Part shown: positions 12,333-26,135 of the stretch, piece by piece | Numbering within the stretch: the first letter of the stretch is position 1 | Layout of the letters: every line of letters starts with the position of its first letter | Notes under the pieces: generated by a model | The model's database searches: none | What the model saw: the letters and a program-made list of their open reading frames with translations, nothing else | Told to the model about the DNA's origin: nothing | Position numbers and translations under genes: made by a program | Source of the DNA: Grammothele lineata | Lineage: Eukaryota > Basidiomycota > Agaricomycetes > Polyporales > Polyporaceae | Assembly (NCBI GenBank): GCA_002150815.3 | Contig: NDFF03000402.1 | Location: forward strand, 176,706-240,705 | Direction: 5' to 3' | Length of the DNA: 64,000 bases

Positions 12333-15300
12333 CTACGAGTCCATGCGCCGGCGCGCGTTGAACGCTTTGACGACGGACGCGACCTGGCCAAAGAACCACG
12401 TCTGGGAGCTCTTGTCGGGGATGAACACGAACTTGTCGTGCTGCCGCCCGGCCTTGTGCGCGAACTTGACGCCCGTGTCCTCGATCGTCACGCCCTGCAC
12501 CTGCGTGAAGGGCAGCTCCCACTCGAGCCGCAGCTTGTTCGACCAGAAGGAGAGCACCTTGGTCGTAGTGAGGAGCACGACGTTGTCCCCGCCTGGGAGG
12601 TCTGTGGCGCGGGGTGTCGGTTGGAAGCCTCGGGTAATCAGGGGGGGGGGCAACAGGACTTACTGATGTGTGCGACGTAGGTCTGGTCGCGGTACGCGCC
12701 TTGTTCAAGATCCTTCATCCAGTACTGGCCCAACGCTTCGCGTTCAGAGAAAGGCTAGATTATAACCGTGAGCCAGGTACTGGGCCACATACGTCTCGGT
12801 ATACTCACCACCAGCACAGCATCCGCAGGGACCAAGCGAGGCTACGATATTCTCACGTTTAAACGCGGTCGTTGTCGAGAGGGGAGAACACTTACCAAGC
12901 GAACGCGGTCTCGAGCAGGGTTGTCGAAAACAGTCGTGGTGTTGCGAATCCCTGTACGGAGTGTTTAGGCATGACATATCAATCTCAGCGGCACTGATTT
13001 CGCACCTTCACCGACGTTGGATGCAAGGTCAAAGACACCGATGACAGGCTTGGTGACGGCGCTGCTTCATGGGTCAGTTCATACCTATACTTGGGGAACG
13101 TTCCCGATACACACCCAATTAGACCCTTGCCGACCCCCTTAAAGAAACCCTTCGCGCCTTCCGACTCTGCACCCTCGATGGGCTTCAACTGAGGACACGT
13201 TGAGTATTCTCGTGTCGTTCATTGACATGTACACTTACGACGACGCCTTCAACGCCGCTGACTACACTGCTCGCAAAGGCTTCCGCGCCCGCAGTAACGC
13301 CATAGCTAGCAACGACGTTCAGCCACATTCTGGCAGGCGATCGCGGGTGACTTACAGAGCATGGCGCGGTCGGTTCCGCCTCTGCGTCATCCGCCTACGC
13401 AGCTGATACTCCGAGTCGAAGGTCGTGGCGGACAAACCCTTGCCAACGCTGCTTGTGATTTTTGTGAAACTGTCCGAGAAACCGAAGACGGTCTTCTTGA
13501 CGAAGCTGGCAGCACCCTGAGAAACGGTTAGAACCCGACCTACGTGCGCGTCTTGAATGGCTGAATTGTAATACCTTCGCGATCCCGAGACCAATGTCCC
13601 GGTTCCCATGCACAATTGCGCCGTTGAAAGGCTCGTAGAAAATGTCAGCCACACCAGAGCTGACGTTGGTGAACAAGCCGACGGGGTTGCCGATGAAGTT
13701 GGCTGAGCCCAGGATACGATACAGCTGGCGAAGAACCTCCTGGCGATAGTGGTGCGTGATGCGCTCCTGGAGATCTGGTAAAGTGAGGCGCATATCCTTG
13801 ATTGCTAGAGCGTTCATCTCTAACGGCGCATCGTTGACATTGCCGACGGCCATGGTGATCGCGTTGACTACCACCGCGATCGGGTTGCGGAGACTCAGCC
13901 TACACATGTTCAGCAATCACTCGGTGGCGATACAATGGACAAACACACTTCTCTTCGCCGCTGACTCGTTCTGTGCGCATGAAGGAAATCGACAGCTTGA
14001 TGGGCTGAAGCTCCAATACCTCAAAGTACAGATCCTGTCCATCAGCAGTAGCACGTGGTTCTGGAATGTCTCCCGGATGTTGGAGCAGAATGCTGCGTGG
14101 AATTCAATATCGATTCCTCTGTGAAGGCCGTAAATGCTCACTCTTCTTGAGCTACGTCCCAGGACGCTCCCTTCAGCTTGGTCAGATCATACACCGAAAA
14201 CAGGAAGTCCTCGTCTGCTTCGACTGTCAGAGCTTGGAGCAGGATCGAACAATACTTCACAAAGAAGACACCATGCTCTACAATGATGTTAGCAATATCC
14301 TCATCTGGATTTAGGCTGCAAACCTTGATCATTGAGCCAGATCACTGATGCTTGCACCGTGGGTAGGGCAGCCACTGCCTTGGACTCTCGGGTTATTGGT
14401 GTGGGCTGGAGGACAACAGGGAACAGAGCGTCATGCAACTGGTTATCTATCTGCAGACTGCCGCAGGAGAGTGTCACTGATTGCGCGACAGGATTGCTCG
14501 AGTACTCGAACTTGAGCGTATTGAGGGACGTGTATACAACCTCGACCATACGTTTGTTGATGAGGGAAACCCCGATACCATGCAGATCCAAAGCTACGGT
14601 GAGGATTGGCGTGACAGTCTCCTGAACCGCCTCGAAGGCTTCTTGGCTGCTGCTGACGGAATCTTGTCGAGTAAGGGATGCTGTATTGCGGCGCTTCGGC
14701 TTGTACAAGCTATGCTCAGCGACGTAGTTGCTGATTCGGAGCACTTGCTTAGGTCCTTCGGCCCGGACATCCAGCGAGACAACGCGAGTACCATGGTCGC
14801 TCTATTCTTGGCGTCAGTTTGGTGGCAAAGCAACCTACGCACCGTGACGTACCGCGAATCTGAACGGCATCAGGTCACCGATTTCCATGGGATCGATTTC
14901 TCGTCGAGACCCCTTGTAGAAAAGGACTAGCCTCTTGTTTCGGGCGGCTGGTTGATCCCAAGCATATTCGATGCTAGCCTTCTGCGGAACGTTATACGTA
15001 GGAGCTGGCTTGGTATTGGGACCTGCATCAGCGCGACTCTGGTCCTATATTCAATGGTTATTGCTGCTCTATTCCGGAAGAGAATCAACCACCACTTACA
15101 GTCTGACAGAACGTGAAGGGATAGTCGCTGTCATTCTCGATTTTAAATGGCCAGCCTTCTGTTTCTTCGTCCAAAGCCACAAAAATCGTGGAGCCATCGA
15201 TTTTGACATCGGCTCGCATCAAACGAATCTGCTCTCCACTCTCGGTGGTGGGCAAGCGGAAGTGTACTGTACCAATGTCTTCTAGGTTGATTGGGGACGA

Positions 15301-18300
15301 CCTGGAAATGCTGTGAGGGTGCGATTATAATATGGATGTCTTGTGTACACACCACTGCGCATTGAGCCCCGGGATCGCAATGGTGAGCAACTTCTCCTCG
15401 CCTATGCGCAGGAATTCTAATGGGAGGCGCTCCCCTGGCTCTATAGTCGAACGACCTCGTGGTGCCGATCCGTGCTCCCGGAATGCAAGAGGTTGGGAAG
15501 CGTTGTTTTTGATAAGGAAACGGGGTGCGAGAGTAATGACCTTGGTCAGTTTGTACTTCCCAAGCCCTTCCGCCCATGACAGTCCGACGTGGATCTCCTC
15601 CGATCTCCGACTCTGGTGGGGCATGACTAGGCGAGTGTCTGCTGTAGGTGCATCAAAGCTAATGCCCTACGTGCTGAGACTCAGTACGCAGCAACGGCTG
15701 GAAAATTAAAAAGACGAACTTGAGACCATGAAGACTCTCCGATCTTGAAAGCGAAGTCCTTGCCATTGTCGTTGGGGTGAGACAGCACTTGATATCGCTA
15801 TGAGCATATGGGGATTAGGGATGTCTGAATTGTACTCACTGAAAGGCGTTGGTTTGGAAAGTATTTCTAAAAGAATATTAGCCAGCGAAACAATGGATAT
15901 TATTGGAGCCCACCTGGCCTAGTGTCCCCAGCGATGTCTGTGGGGGCACCAACTCGCGTTGTCCGGGATGGGCGAATGTAGAACGGCAGACCGGTCTTAT
16001 TGAGCACAACGTAAGGCGTGTAGACCTGGACCTTGAAGGAGCCGCCAGAGTCAGGATAGTGCCTGGGAGAAGCTCAGTCCTATCAGAGTCGACAACTGGA
16101 GCGAACATACACATAGTTAAGCCTGAGATCTAGCTTCCGCCCGTTCGCGTCCCGGAGCACCAGCTTCTTCTCGATGTCAAAGTCAGTATTTCCGTCTGTG
16201 TTGATGATGGCGAAGTCGCTGGGTTTGAACACTGGAAAAGGCTTAAGTGAAAGTCCAACCTGATTGATCCAGTAACTTCACCTGTGTCCTGCACCTGGAT
16301 GTTGAGCAGGATGAGATGTCCTAACTCGACTGAGTGAACAGGCATCACGCCGCCTTGGCGCAGGTAGCTTCGCCAGTTTTGATCGGTATCCTTGTCGTAT
16401 ATGCGGTATTCAAGGTTATATGGCAACAAGTTTTCAAGCTCGATCGGAGCCCGCAGCTTGAGCGTAATCCTAGGTAGTTTCCTAGAACAGCGTGAGCCAG
16501 CAAGCCTCCGCGGAATATAGAGAAAAATGCACCTCGATGTGATGTCATTCGCATCGGCTTCTGCCCAAGCCTGGAAGCGGAACGCAGCTTCGTTGGGATC
16601 GGAGTGTGGGCAGCGCAGGGTGAAACCTCGCTTTGCGATAAGATCTTCCCAACGAACAGCCGGAGACCACTTATACCCAAAACCCTCTAATAGCCTTTCA
16701 GTCCGATGGTGCATGCACACAGTGTGGGAACTTACGATCCGGTTGTATACGTACTCGGCATTGATTCACCGCATCTACCGGCAGGGAGTAGTCTTGACCC
16801 GGAACTACAAGAGCGTAGAGCGTAGAGTTCAGATCCAATCCGGCCTACGACGCCTCGAAACAAGAACGAACCTATCTTCTCCACGGCATAGACCGGTTGA
16901 CCGGTTTCGTCTACCAGTGTAACCTCGAGTGGATAGAGTGTGTGATTCTCGACTTTATAGGTGGAGCGTAGCACCACGAGTTTGACATTCCCCTGGACTT
17001 TGACTTCACAGACAAGACGATGCGAGTACTTTTCCGTGCGAGGTCGCAACGAGAATGTGTACTCGCCCTCCCTGTCCACAGGCACGCTGCGAAGGTGCTC
17101 CCACTGCTTCCCGACGATCTGAACGCCAATGCTATTATGTCCACTTGAAGAGACATGCTGGTAGTGAACGTAAGAGTAGTGGTTTTCAATGCGATTATAG
17201 ACGAACTAACCTCTCGCATTGTCTTCCAGTCATCGAATCTCCAGTCAATGGTCTTGCCAACAGCGACTTGCTTTGCACTCGTCTCTTTGTTGTTCCCGGT
17301 TCCTTCCGTGTCCGACCAGACAAAGATGGGGTACCCAGTTCGGTTCCAGATGCGGTACGGCGCATAGCTCCCACGAGCCTTCTCGAGCATGCGCTCGCCT
17401 TCAGTTCCAAGCATGGACATCGTTGACAGGGCAAGCTCGACAAACGTCATCGTGAGGTTGACGTCGAGCCTTTGGTTAGAGCTGACAGCCAACTTCATAC
17501 CACTTGAAGCGGACTCCTTTGCGACCTACTACATATTCAGCACGCTGTAAAACTTACCGCACGGATAGGAGCGTACCGAGGCCGTGAACGTCCACGGGTC
17601 GATGACTAAGAAAACTAAGATGAGACCTCGAAGACATACTGGTGCATGTGTACTCACAAGGCTCCCAGTGAGAGTTTGTCAGGTTCCAGTAGCTGATATG
17701 GACGGACAACGTTGATGTGGCTTGAAGCTGCGTTAAGAGTAAGAAGGGGCGCGCTGGAGTAGCTCGAACGGACTCACTTCTCCTGACCAGTCCTTGGCAC
17801 CGAGGATGAATGGCTTAACCCTGAGGTGCAAAAGAGGTTGCTCATGAAGGTCGCCGATGAGTACAAGACGGAAGCCCTCGAACGATCCTTTGAACTGCAC
17901 CAACAATGAACCTCTGCATGCGATTGTGGACGATCTACAAACCTGTTCTTTATTCATGACGACGTGCGCACTACCGAGTACAGGCTTGCTACGAGCAGTC
18001 GTTGGTCTGGAAACCTTCCTCGAATGCATTTGAGGCCGGCTAAGCTCGTTTGGAGTTTCTTGATTGCTCTGCACTTGGCGCTGGCTGGATTTTCCGTACA
18101 GCTCGATGGCCTTGTTGACGATTGTTGTGATAAGCATGATGTCGCGGTACGAAGCGCGGAAGACTATAGGTAGTGCGGTGATCTCAATACTGGTCGACTG
18201 ATGGGCTTCACTTGAACGGCTGTCGAGAGTAAACGTGAAGTCGAGATCGTCAAGAAAACGAACGCTTTCTGCAGGCTTCCCCATGCGACTCAGGGACATG

Positions 18301-21300
18301 CCAACATGGTTGACACTGACCGCGAATACGCCCTGTGTGCGCTGTGAGCCCAAATTACCAAGATACTAAGAACATCAAGCCAAACCTGCTGGGAGATCAG
18401 GAGCTGCTTGACGGACAGTCGGATGGCCTGGCTGTCTGCGCGAGTGTCGTCTTCGAGAATGCTTACAGATACGTCGTGCAAATCCAGTCGGAAATCGAGA
18501 GAACCCCCTGAACCTGCGGCTTGCATGTCCGGATTCGCGACGGCTTCAATTTCGCCCTCGAGGGCATCCTGCTTGCTTTGAGTCGAAAACGCGCTAGTGA
18601 AGAATTCGAGGAGGGCTATGACCGGATCCACAGCGAAAATGACCTCCGGAGAGTCAATAGTGAGGATGGCTACGTTTTGACTGTTTGGGCCCCCAGATGC
18701 TGTGTAGAGCAACATCACTTGGTTCCGATCGTGTTGAGCAGCAGGCATTATTTCACGGAAACGCGAGCCTCCCGGTCGCGTATTGTTCATAGTCATTGAC
18801 TTCAAAATAATCTGTGCTTCCAGGGAGCCATCCGACAGCATTTTCAACCTCAAGCTGTTGTCCCCCAGAGCGAACCTAGCGATCCCGTGTTCCTTGACGT
18901 TGGCCGGAGTGGTCGCATTGACGTCGTAGAGATGAAGTTTGACAGCGCTGACGGTCACGACGAAATCAACCGTTGTCCATGGGCGAGACTGTCCATCCGA
19001 AAGATGGGGCGCAAGTTCAGGGCGAAGGTCCACAGATGTTGCAGTTTCGGGGGCCGCTACGTCCCTGTCGTTGTCCGTGGTAGGCGGTGATGTAATGGGT
19101 GTGGGAAGTGAAGTAGATGCCAGATCTGCTTCTGAGACTTCGGCAAATACCTTTGGGATAGATTGGAGGAGGGCGATGACCAGACAATATTGCGTCTGCG
19201 TGAGATGTAGACGAACATCGGAGATCTTGACAGATACCTAGGGATAGATAAGCACTCGTTCAGAGCAGAAATTATCGATGTGCTACCTGAGTCGCAGGAT
19301 AGTCCACGTTTTGGGTCCTGTCGATGTCGCTCTTCTGGACGACATCCGCGTCGATGTTGATGTCGTCGACAAGCCTTAGCTCTGCGGGCTCGCCATCATA
19401 GTACAAACGCGACGCAAGCTGTATGCCGTGCAGGCCCGCTGTCGTCCGGCTATCGCTGTTTTCGTACGAATTGTGGGCTTTGAGGGAACCCAGCCGGAGT
19501 GTCAAGACGTCCAAAGAGTTTTGAGCGTCAGAGGGAAACACGATAATCGGCGTACTAATCGAGACGTCGAACTTCATGCGCTCAATCTCAGACGCCCGTT
19601 GCACAGCCGCAACCGTAGCAGCGTCGTACAGGCCTTTGAGCTTTGCCAACTTCATCATGAAAAAGTACGCATCGTGCAGGGTGTGCTCGAGGTAATGGAC
19701 TTTCAACGAGCCTGTCTGCAGCGAGACGGACGACTTCACCCCTGTGTAAGTCTCGTGATCGGCGGGGTCGTACGTCTGGTAGGTGAAGTCTGCGAAGTTG
19801 TCGCCCTCTATGGAAAGTATGCGCTTGAAATCGGGAGATGCCGTCTGGATGGAAGAATCGTCATTCAAGGCGAGACTACCCAGGCGGCCATTGATGCGCA
19901 TGGTATTCGCTCGCAGGAGGATAGCGACATAGGCGGTTGAGAGTGACAATGTCGCGATCTGCACATCGTCGTTGATGAGGAAAACTGTAAGGAAGGTAAG
20001 CGAGGTTACCAATGCCCTTAATCATCAATGTCCTTAATCATAGACGAGCGTACCTTGAATGCTCGCAAGCGTCAAGAGTACTCTGATCTTCCCAGATGAG
20101 GTACCGGAAGCACTCGCTGCATCCGGAGTCCCGTCCTCGGGCGTGCCCGGAGATGGTGCAGCCTCGGCCTTCCCATTGTTCTGGGGGACGAAAGTTGTCA
20201 TGATAAAGTCGTAGAGCGTGACCACCGGCTCCGGGGCTGCTCGGAACAAGAACGTGGAAATCTTCACATTAACGTTCTGGTCAATGCCCTCATACACCGG
20301 TTGGTATTCGGGCGAAGTCTGCTGGACGCGGGTGTACTTGACTGTGAGGAGATCCTCCTCGCTTGGGCCAGCTGCTGACGACATGAACTCAAGGGCATCC
20401 TTGCCAACCTGGTTGACGTGCATCGACAACGACCTATAGACCGCGATGGAATCAGCGGGCTGCCTTTTTTACCAGAACGGTCTGGTATCTTACCTGAGAT
20501 TTACGCCGACCTTCATCACGTACTTCTCCATGGCATACGTGAGACCGAAACCTTGGAATGCGACGTCCCCCAGCGGCTTCTCCGTCCCGTCCAGCGCCGA
20601 CTTGTACAACGAGGCACGGAGCATGTCGACCTTGAAATCGATTTCGACCACATGCTGATGGAGCGCAGGGTCCTGGGGAAAGGGCCTTAACACGCGCCAT
20701 CGCGAGCGGAATTCACGGGATGAACTGCAACTCACCGCGGCTGCTCCAGGATCTGCTTCGAAGAATTCGTCGTTCCCCTCATCGTCCCCAGACGGCGCCT
20801 TCTGCTCCGGACGCGCAACGGACTCGTTGTCCTCGTCATCGGTCTCAATGGCATACTCATCCGAGGCCGCTCCGAAGAAGCCGGACGGGATTTTGAACGC
20901 GGTGGAGGTGTGGCGTTGTCTAGCAGTCGGTCGTGGTGCGGCGGAAGATGCTCGGACTTCCGGACCATCATCATCGAAATGTGGGATAGCAACGTCGATA
21001 AGCCGCATGAGGGCCTTGTACTTGGTGTCAGACATATTGAGTTGCAAAGTCGGGAGGTGACCGGAAAGCTTAAAGCGGGCTAGACTATACGCAGTCGGGA
21101 CGATTGAGTTCTGGACCTGTAGGTCGAAGTTTGTGCGCTCTAGTAGATGCAAATTGTCTGTCTCTTTCGATCGGAGGGCTTTCAGGCACGAGTTGAGGTC
21201 ATCGCCGATGAGGAACTAGAACGCTTCAATATCGTATGATTCTCTTAGTACGGCTCACAACTCACCTGCGCAGCCTCCAGTTTCACTGAAAGGCGATCGT

Positions 21301-24186
21301 ACATCATAGACTCAAGGTGCTCGTAGTCGGCCTGCGTATATTGCTTGTTTCGCTTGGAGTGAATGTCTCGTATCGCGTCCTTGCTCGCCAGTTCTGACAC
21401 GATCGAAATGTGACCCGCATCAACAACCAGATGCTTGCCATGGGTAGTTGTGACACTACGAGAAGGTCAGCACCTTTCACTCCACCATTGGCGCTGTATG
21501 GCACTTACTCTTCCGGTACAATGATAATCGGCGCATTGAGGTCCATCTGCACGTCAATGGTCTTGTGAGTCTGGAGAGCATACTCGAGACCTATTCTCGT
21601 CTCCTTTTGTATACTCTCGAGAGTCTGACTAGCAACGTCCTACCAAAGAATAAGCATACGACCTTCATACTGGCTCAGTTCGCGACTAACCAGCAACGCT
21701 TCGACGGATTCAAGCTGACTGGCAGGAGGCTTGAAGAATTTGTACACAGCTTCTACATATCCCCTGTGATAAACAATCTCCATATACCGCATACGAACGG
21801 TCAGGGCGCTGTCGGCGCGTTCATCCAGCGGATTGCGCTCAAACTTGAGGTAGAAGAACGGATCAGGCAGCCCCGGGATCCCATGGTTCTTATCTTCGAC
21901 AGGGAGTGTCCTCATAATCTCGCTTTGGCTGCGCTTCTCCTGGACGTGCACGATGAGCGGGTACGCAGTGTCCTTTGTTGTCCCGTCGCGGACAGCGAAG
22001 CCGCCCAGGGAGAGCGACGTCTCGAAGTTGTCCTGCCGCTGCAGGAACGTCGCCTGGAAGATGTCGAACACGACCGAGATCACCTCGCTGTTCGCACCAT
22101 GCGGGTCCGTCTTGAGCGCAAAAGAACCGCGGTTGAGCTGAGCCCTGACGCGTGCCTTGAGGGCATCGCGTGGCGTGTCGAGCGACTCGGCGAGCGCGGC
22201 CTTCTCGTCGAAGTCGAGCGCTTCGTACAGCTCGCGCCGCTGCTCGTCCGTCATCTCGCCCGTGAACGCCGGCTCCTCTTTGCCGCTCGAGCCCGAGCTG
22301 TCGGATGACGAGCCCCAGATCCAGGACGACCACGAGGTCTGCTTCTGGGGCTGCTGGCGCTTCCGTTCCTCCTCCAGCTTCCGCCGCGAGGCCATATCCT
22401 TGCGGAGCTGGGAGCGCGCAATTGAGCGGTAAAATCGTAGGTCGTCATACGAGAGCTTCCTCTCGAGGGCCTCCAGCATGCCGACGTCCTGCGAGCAGCG
22501 TTCATTTCGGCATCTCGAAATAGGTTCTCTGCACTTACAGCAGGGGTCAATGGGCCCAGCTGCTTCCTTTTAAACAAGTCGACGTATCGGTGCCGATCGT
22601 CGCGCCGTTCGGCAAAATAGGCCCACGTCCACTTCCGCTTACGTTCACGAACCTCATCGAGGATGGCCGTTGTGGCGAATCGAAGCAGTGCTCTCGGACG
22701 GTTTTCCTGTAGGTCTTCCACGGCAGGGCGGTATTTCTGGTACTGTGAGAACACGTAAGTCCGCTACACGCGTCATAGACACGTAATAGAATATCTTACC
22801 TGGTGTTGGCGGATGTAGAAGTGGTACATGTCGATCAAGGAAATAACATCTCGGTACTGGTTGTCGTCCAAGAGAACGCCTATTTCATCGAAAGAGAGCT
22901 CAACGTCGAATCGAGGCGTTTCCTTGTCAAGCTTATGGTTCATTTTTATCTATGGCGTGCACAGTGAGTCTTGGCGTTCCCGAAAAGCAAGAAGCTTTTA
23001 CCTTGCCCTCGCCGGACACAGGCTTGAGAATGAACTGGTGCGGAGCGATACGGCTCCCCTTGGAAATCTATCAAAAGCTCAGCTGTAGGTTTCATGCAAG
23101 AATGCTGTTAAGAATAGCTCACCAACGCGGTGAACTTCTCCACGAACTCCGGATACGACAGTCCGGCAAGACTCTGGCAGTCCGTATCGAAGTAGACTGC
23201 TAGTGATTCTAGACGCGCGAGCTACCACACAAGTAAGTTCGTAGATCATATCAACACGCGTAGACAACAAACCTTGTGAACAGCGCCAGCTTTGCTGTCG
23301 ATGAACGCCGGCTGCCATAACTCGTTGACGGAGACTGCTGTGAAGCCGGCGAGGGTCGCACCAGCAGCGAACGGGTGCTGTACGGGAATACAATCCGAGA
23401 TTAAGCAGGGCCGTGAATGCGGCAGTCAAGAAGAGGAGCGACTTACGCCGGGGACGCTCAGCTTGTCCTCATAGCGGACATGGATGTTCCGTACGGTGAT
23501 CTGCAAGTTGTTAATGATCTTGGTCACGAGTGAGGAGAATAGACCCTGGGATTGGGCGTTGTCTGGAACACGAGTCGTTTAGAATGCTTTCTCGCCGAAG
23601 TTCCAACCCCGCAGCCTGCTGACCTTGGGGCGCAGCGGTCTGGGTGCGAACGTTGAGAAGCTCCGCGTTCTCAAGACGTTCAAATTTGGCTGCCTGTTTT
23701 CGGCTCTCTTCCTCTTCGGGATCATAGCTGGATTCAGACGAGGGGACAACGAGCAGATATACGTCTTCGACGAGGACTTCTACGGGCTGGTTCCCCAAAT
23801 TCATCCAGTGGAGGGAGAGGGAAAGCTTCCCCAGATGGCCTGGGCTCCTATCAAGAATATGTTGTACGCCACGTATAAAATGCGCACCATCGATGACGTC
23901 CACAGGTAGCCTGAACTTGTCCAGAGCTCCCTTCTTCAGGCGCAGCTTGCTTAAAGTGATCTGGCCTGAGAGCCACCATCAGCGTACACGCGACCCGCAC
24001 AGAAGGGAGAAAGCGGACCTTGGCCAATTCCGTAATTGACCTGGTTCATGTCCAGGTTCTCGACGTACGGGGCCAGAACGCGATTGAACAACTGGGGTTT
24101 GGAGGTGAGGTACGGCGCGAGCTGGACTAAGCGAGGGGGCGCACGATGTTCAGGACCTCCTTGCCCGGGTCCGACCACCAGACCAT
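12333..24186 (-). CDS. VPS13: VPS13 bridge-like lipid-transfer protein (complete)
   Basis: ATG 24186 starts MVWWSDPGKEVLNI, spliced to LFNRVLAPYVENLDMNQVNY, the chorein N-terminus. Then come the rod-forming repeats, for example VEVLVEDVYLLVVPSSE, ITVRNIHVRYEDK and RKWTWAYFAERRDDRHRYVD. Between about 17.6 and 14.9 kb lies the adaptor-binding (VAB) region of repeated beta modules with buried Asn: PYRIWNRTGYPIFVW, YKVENHTLYPLEV, VVLNKTGLPFYIRP and FLIKNNASQPLAF. The C-terminal part has KGFFKGVGKGLIGAVTKP, GIRNTTTVFD and EALGQYWMKDLEQG, and ends with a PH-like domain (KVLSFWSNKLRLEWELPFTQ...) at TAG 12333-12335. The gene has many introns of about 50-60 nt. I estimate a little over 3,000 residues, close to yeast Vps13 (3,144). 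The protein channels phospholipids at membrane contact sites. I resolved the order of domains but not every splice. Confidence 0.95.
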
Positions 24187-24881
24187 GTTGAAGGGCTTGT
24201 ATTACACGTGATTTAGCAGCAGTTTTGAGATATGAACACTAGACGATAGCGAGGGTGGAGGAGAAGAGGATGGAGGAGGACGAAAGCATTGAGCGCGCGA
24301 CGGAGTCTGGACGCGCAGGCGGTGGCCTCGTTCGCAGTCGGGGTACGTCATGCGCCGCAACTATAGAGATGGGCGCCTGAGGGAAGAAGCAGCCGGGCCG
24401 GTGCCGGCAGCCGGGGAGGGCTGGTCGAGGCGATCTGGAGAGGCGATCTGGAATGAGCGATAGCAGTCAGTGGGCGATAGCATCGTCTCCTTTCCAGGCC
24501 TTGCTTTCCACCTCCAGGGCGGACGGAGCGCCGTCTGTATGTCGTGCATGGCCTCCGACCCGTCTGCGCCAGCACGAGGCCTGGGGCCCTCTTGCCGTGG
24601 TCCCCTGACCCTCGCGCCGGCGCTGGTCTGCCGAGGCTGTGGCTGACTGCAGCTTATTCTTGCGACCGAGAGCACGACCCGAGCGACCGGTCAATTCCGT
24701 GCCCTTTCCTCGCCCCCCGGCTACCCCCCGGAATCATCCGTGGTCTGCAACGAGGACTGCATACTGTCGTCCGTACATATACATCTACTCTCACTCCGAG
24801 CCAGCCCAGACCTTCCCCACCTTCCCCACTCACCTCTCTTCCCCGCGTTCCCCCCCCTTCCCCCCATCCGCCGGTCCCATC
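24187..24881. promoter_or_regulatory. Divergent promoter between VPS13 and a small orphan gene
   Basis: This 695-bp region separates the two start codons. The plus-strand side ends in a strong pyrimidine tract (about 24805-24880, runs of CCCC/TTCC) directly before the ATG, a usual fungal core-promoter or leader feature. Both strands have ORFs here, but their composition looks like shadow frames. Confidence 0.5.
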
Positions 24882-25676
24882 ATGATGTCCCTCATGCCCT
24901 CCGCTGTCCACATCCCGGTGCATCTGGACTCTGACACCAAGACCGGCAAAGATGTGGAATTCAACGAAGTACGTCCTTCTTGACGTCGATGTGTCTCGCT
25001 ACGCGTCGCTCATGCTATTACGCGCTCACAGCTGGGCAACCTGAACGAGGCAGTGGAACCTTTCACCCAGTGTGTATTCGCCCGCCTGCCATTCGCTTCG
25101 CTGGCATCGTGAGCTGACTGGTCTGCAGACTCATTAAGAAAACGGCGCGCTCTGTGCGCCTGCATTGTACCATCCCCACCGGCTGTCCCTCCTCCACCAT
25201 CTGTGCGTCGCTACGTGGGTCACGCGACAGGCATCAGCACAATACTCATGCCTGTCCGCACAGGTACGGACTTGCACGACCTTCATGACCTTCGCACCCG
25301 CTCGCTGCTGTTCGTGCACAACCTCGTGGAGTCGTTACGCGCAGCTGGGGTGAGTCCGCGTCTTAGCCGCCCTTTCCCTCCACCTCAGAGTCACGAGACT
25401 TAACACACGTCCAACCCTCTCCAGGTCCCCGCCTCGTATAAGCTCCAGCCGGCCAACTGCCCCATGTGCCTCGTTTGTGCGCTGCCGTCTGGCTTGGACG
25501 CGTCCAACGTCAGGGCGGCAGCGTTCGCAGCTGTGCAGCACGCGAAGCTCGATCTCAAGTATGTTCCACGTGGCTTCGTGTCTCCACCCCGTGTGCTGAC
25601 CGGTGTCTGCTGACGTTCCAGAGAGAAAGCTCTTCTGGCTGATCTTAAAGACGGCTACGCCCTCATCATCACATAA
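24882..25676 (+). CDS. Small orphan protein (156 aa) with CPMCLVC motif
   Basis: The CDS is join(24882..24968, 25032..25069, 25129..25166, 25231..25349, 25425..25558, 25622..25676), six exons giving 156 residues. Every junction has GT and AG and keeps the frame. The product begins MMSLMPSAVHIPVHLDSD, continues ELGNLNEAVEPFTQLIKKTA and RTGTDLHDLHDLRTRSLLF, then NCPMCLVCALPSGLDAS, and ends in KDGYALIIT. I recognise no domain. The closely spaced cysteines (C-x2-C-x2-C) could bind metal, but there is only one such group. The acceptor at 25230 is the least certain join, because reading on without an intron there changes the frame. A second ATG follows the first directly. It lies between VPS13, which is divergent, and ELO, which is co-directional. 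Confidence 0.6.
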
Positions 25677-26135
25677 TCCGTATCTTCGCTTTCCCGTCCC
25701 CTCGCAGGCTCTTGTCGTCGCTCAGCTTTCTTCGCGTTTTGACCTCTAATCGCTACTACAGTTGGAAATGTATCTATTACTCGCGGACGGATTGGCATAT
25801 ACGATATTCTTTATGGCTTCTTTTTTACCGCGGCACACGCAGACTCCGGAGTGCCCATGTGCGTACTTCAAGCTTTAGGCGCGAGAACGATGCGTGCTGA
25901 GACCGTCTAGTAATCTACCTAGAGTAAGGGCGAGGTGAGTAAAAGGCGATCGGAGGTTGGCCGGAGGGCCGAGAGACGAACAGGCCGGGCGAAGACCGAA
26001 ACCGGGTCACTCGTCACCGATCTTCGGGCGGCGGATAGCCGGAGAGCGCCGAGCTGCCAAAAGCACGCGCTTCCGAGGGAGCGCAAAAGTCGGTCGAGCA
26101 CATCGCGCGTTTTTCTCTCGTCGACCACGTCCTCC
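25677..26135. other. Spacer upstream of the ELO gene
   Basis: These 459 bp hold the 3' end of the small orphan gene, an AT-richer patch around 25740-25830, and the 5' region of the elongase gene. An ORF in phase with the elongase extends upstream to 25935. I prefer the ATG at 26136 because the Arg/Ser-rich extension has no family counterpart. Confidence 0.4.

Noticed and set aside
19428..19940. A 170-aa plus-strand ORF within VPS13
   Set aside because: It is antisense to a VPS13 exon with continuous family-like beta repeats.
21565..22308. A 247-aa plus-strand ORF within VPS13
   Set aside because: The minus frame encodes well-matched VPS13 sequence, and the plus ORF is compositional.
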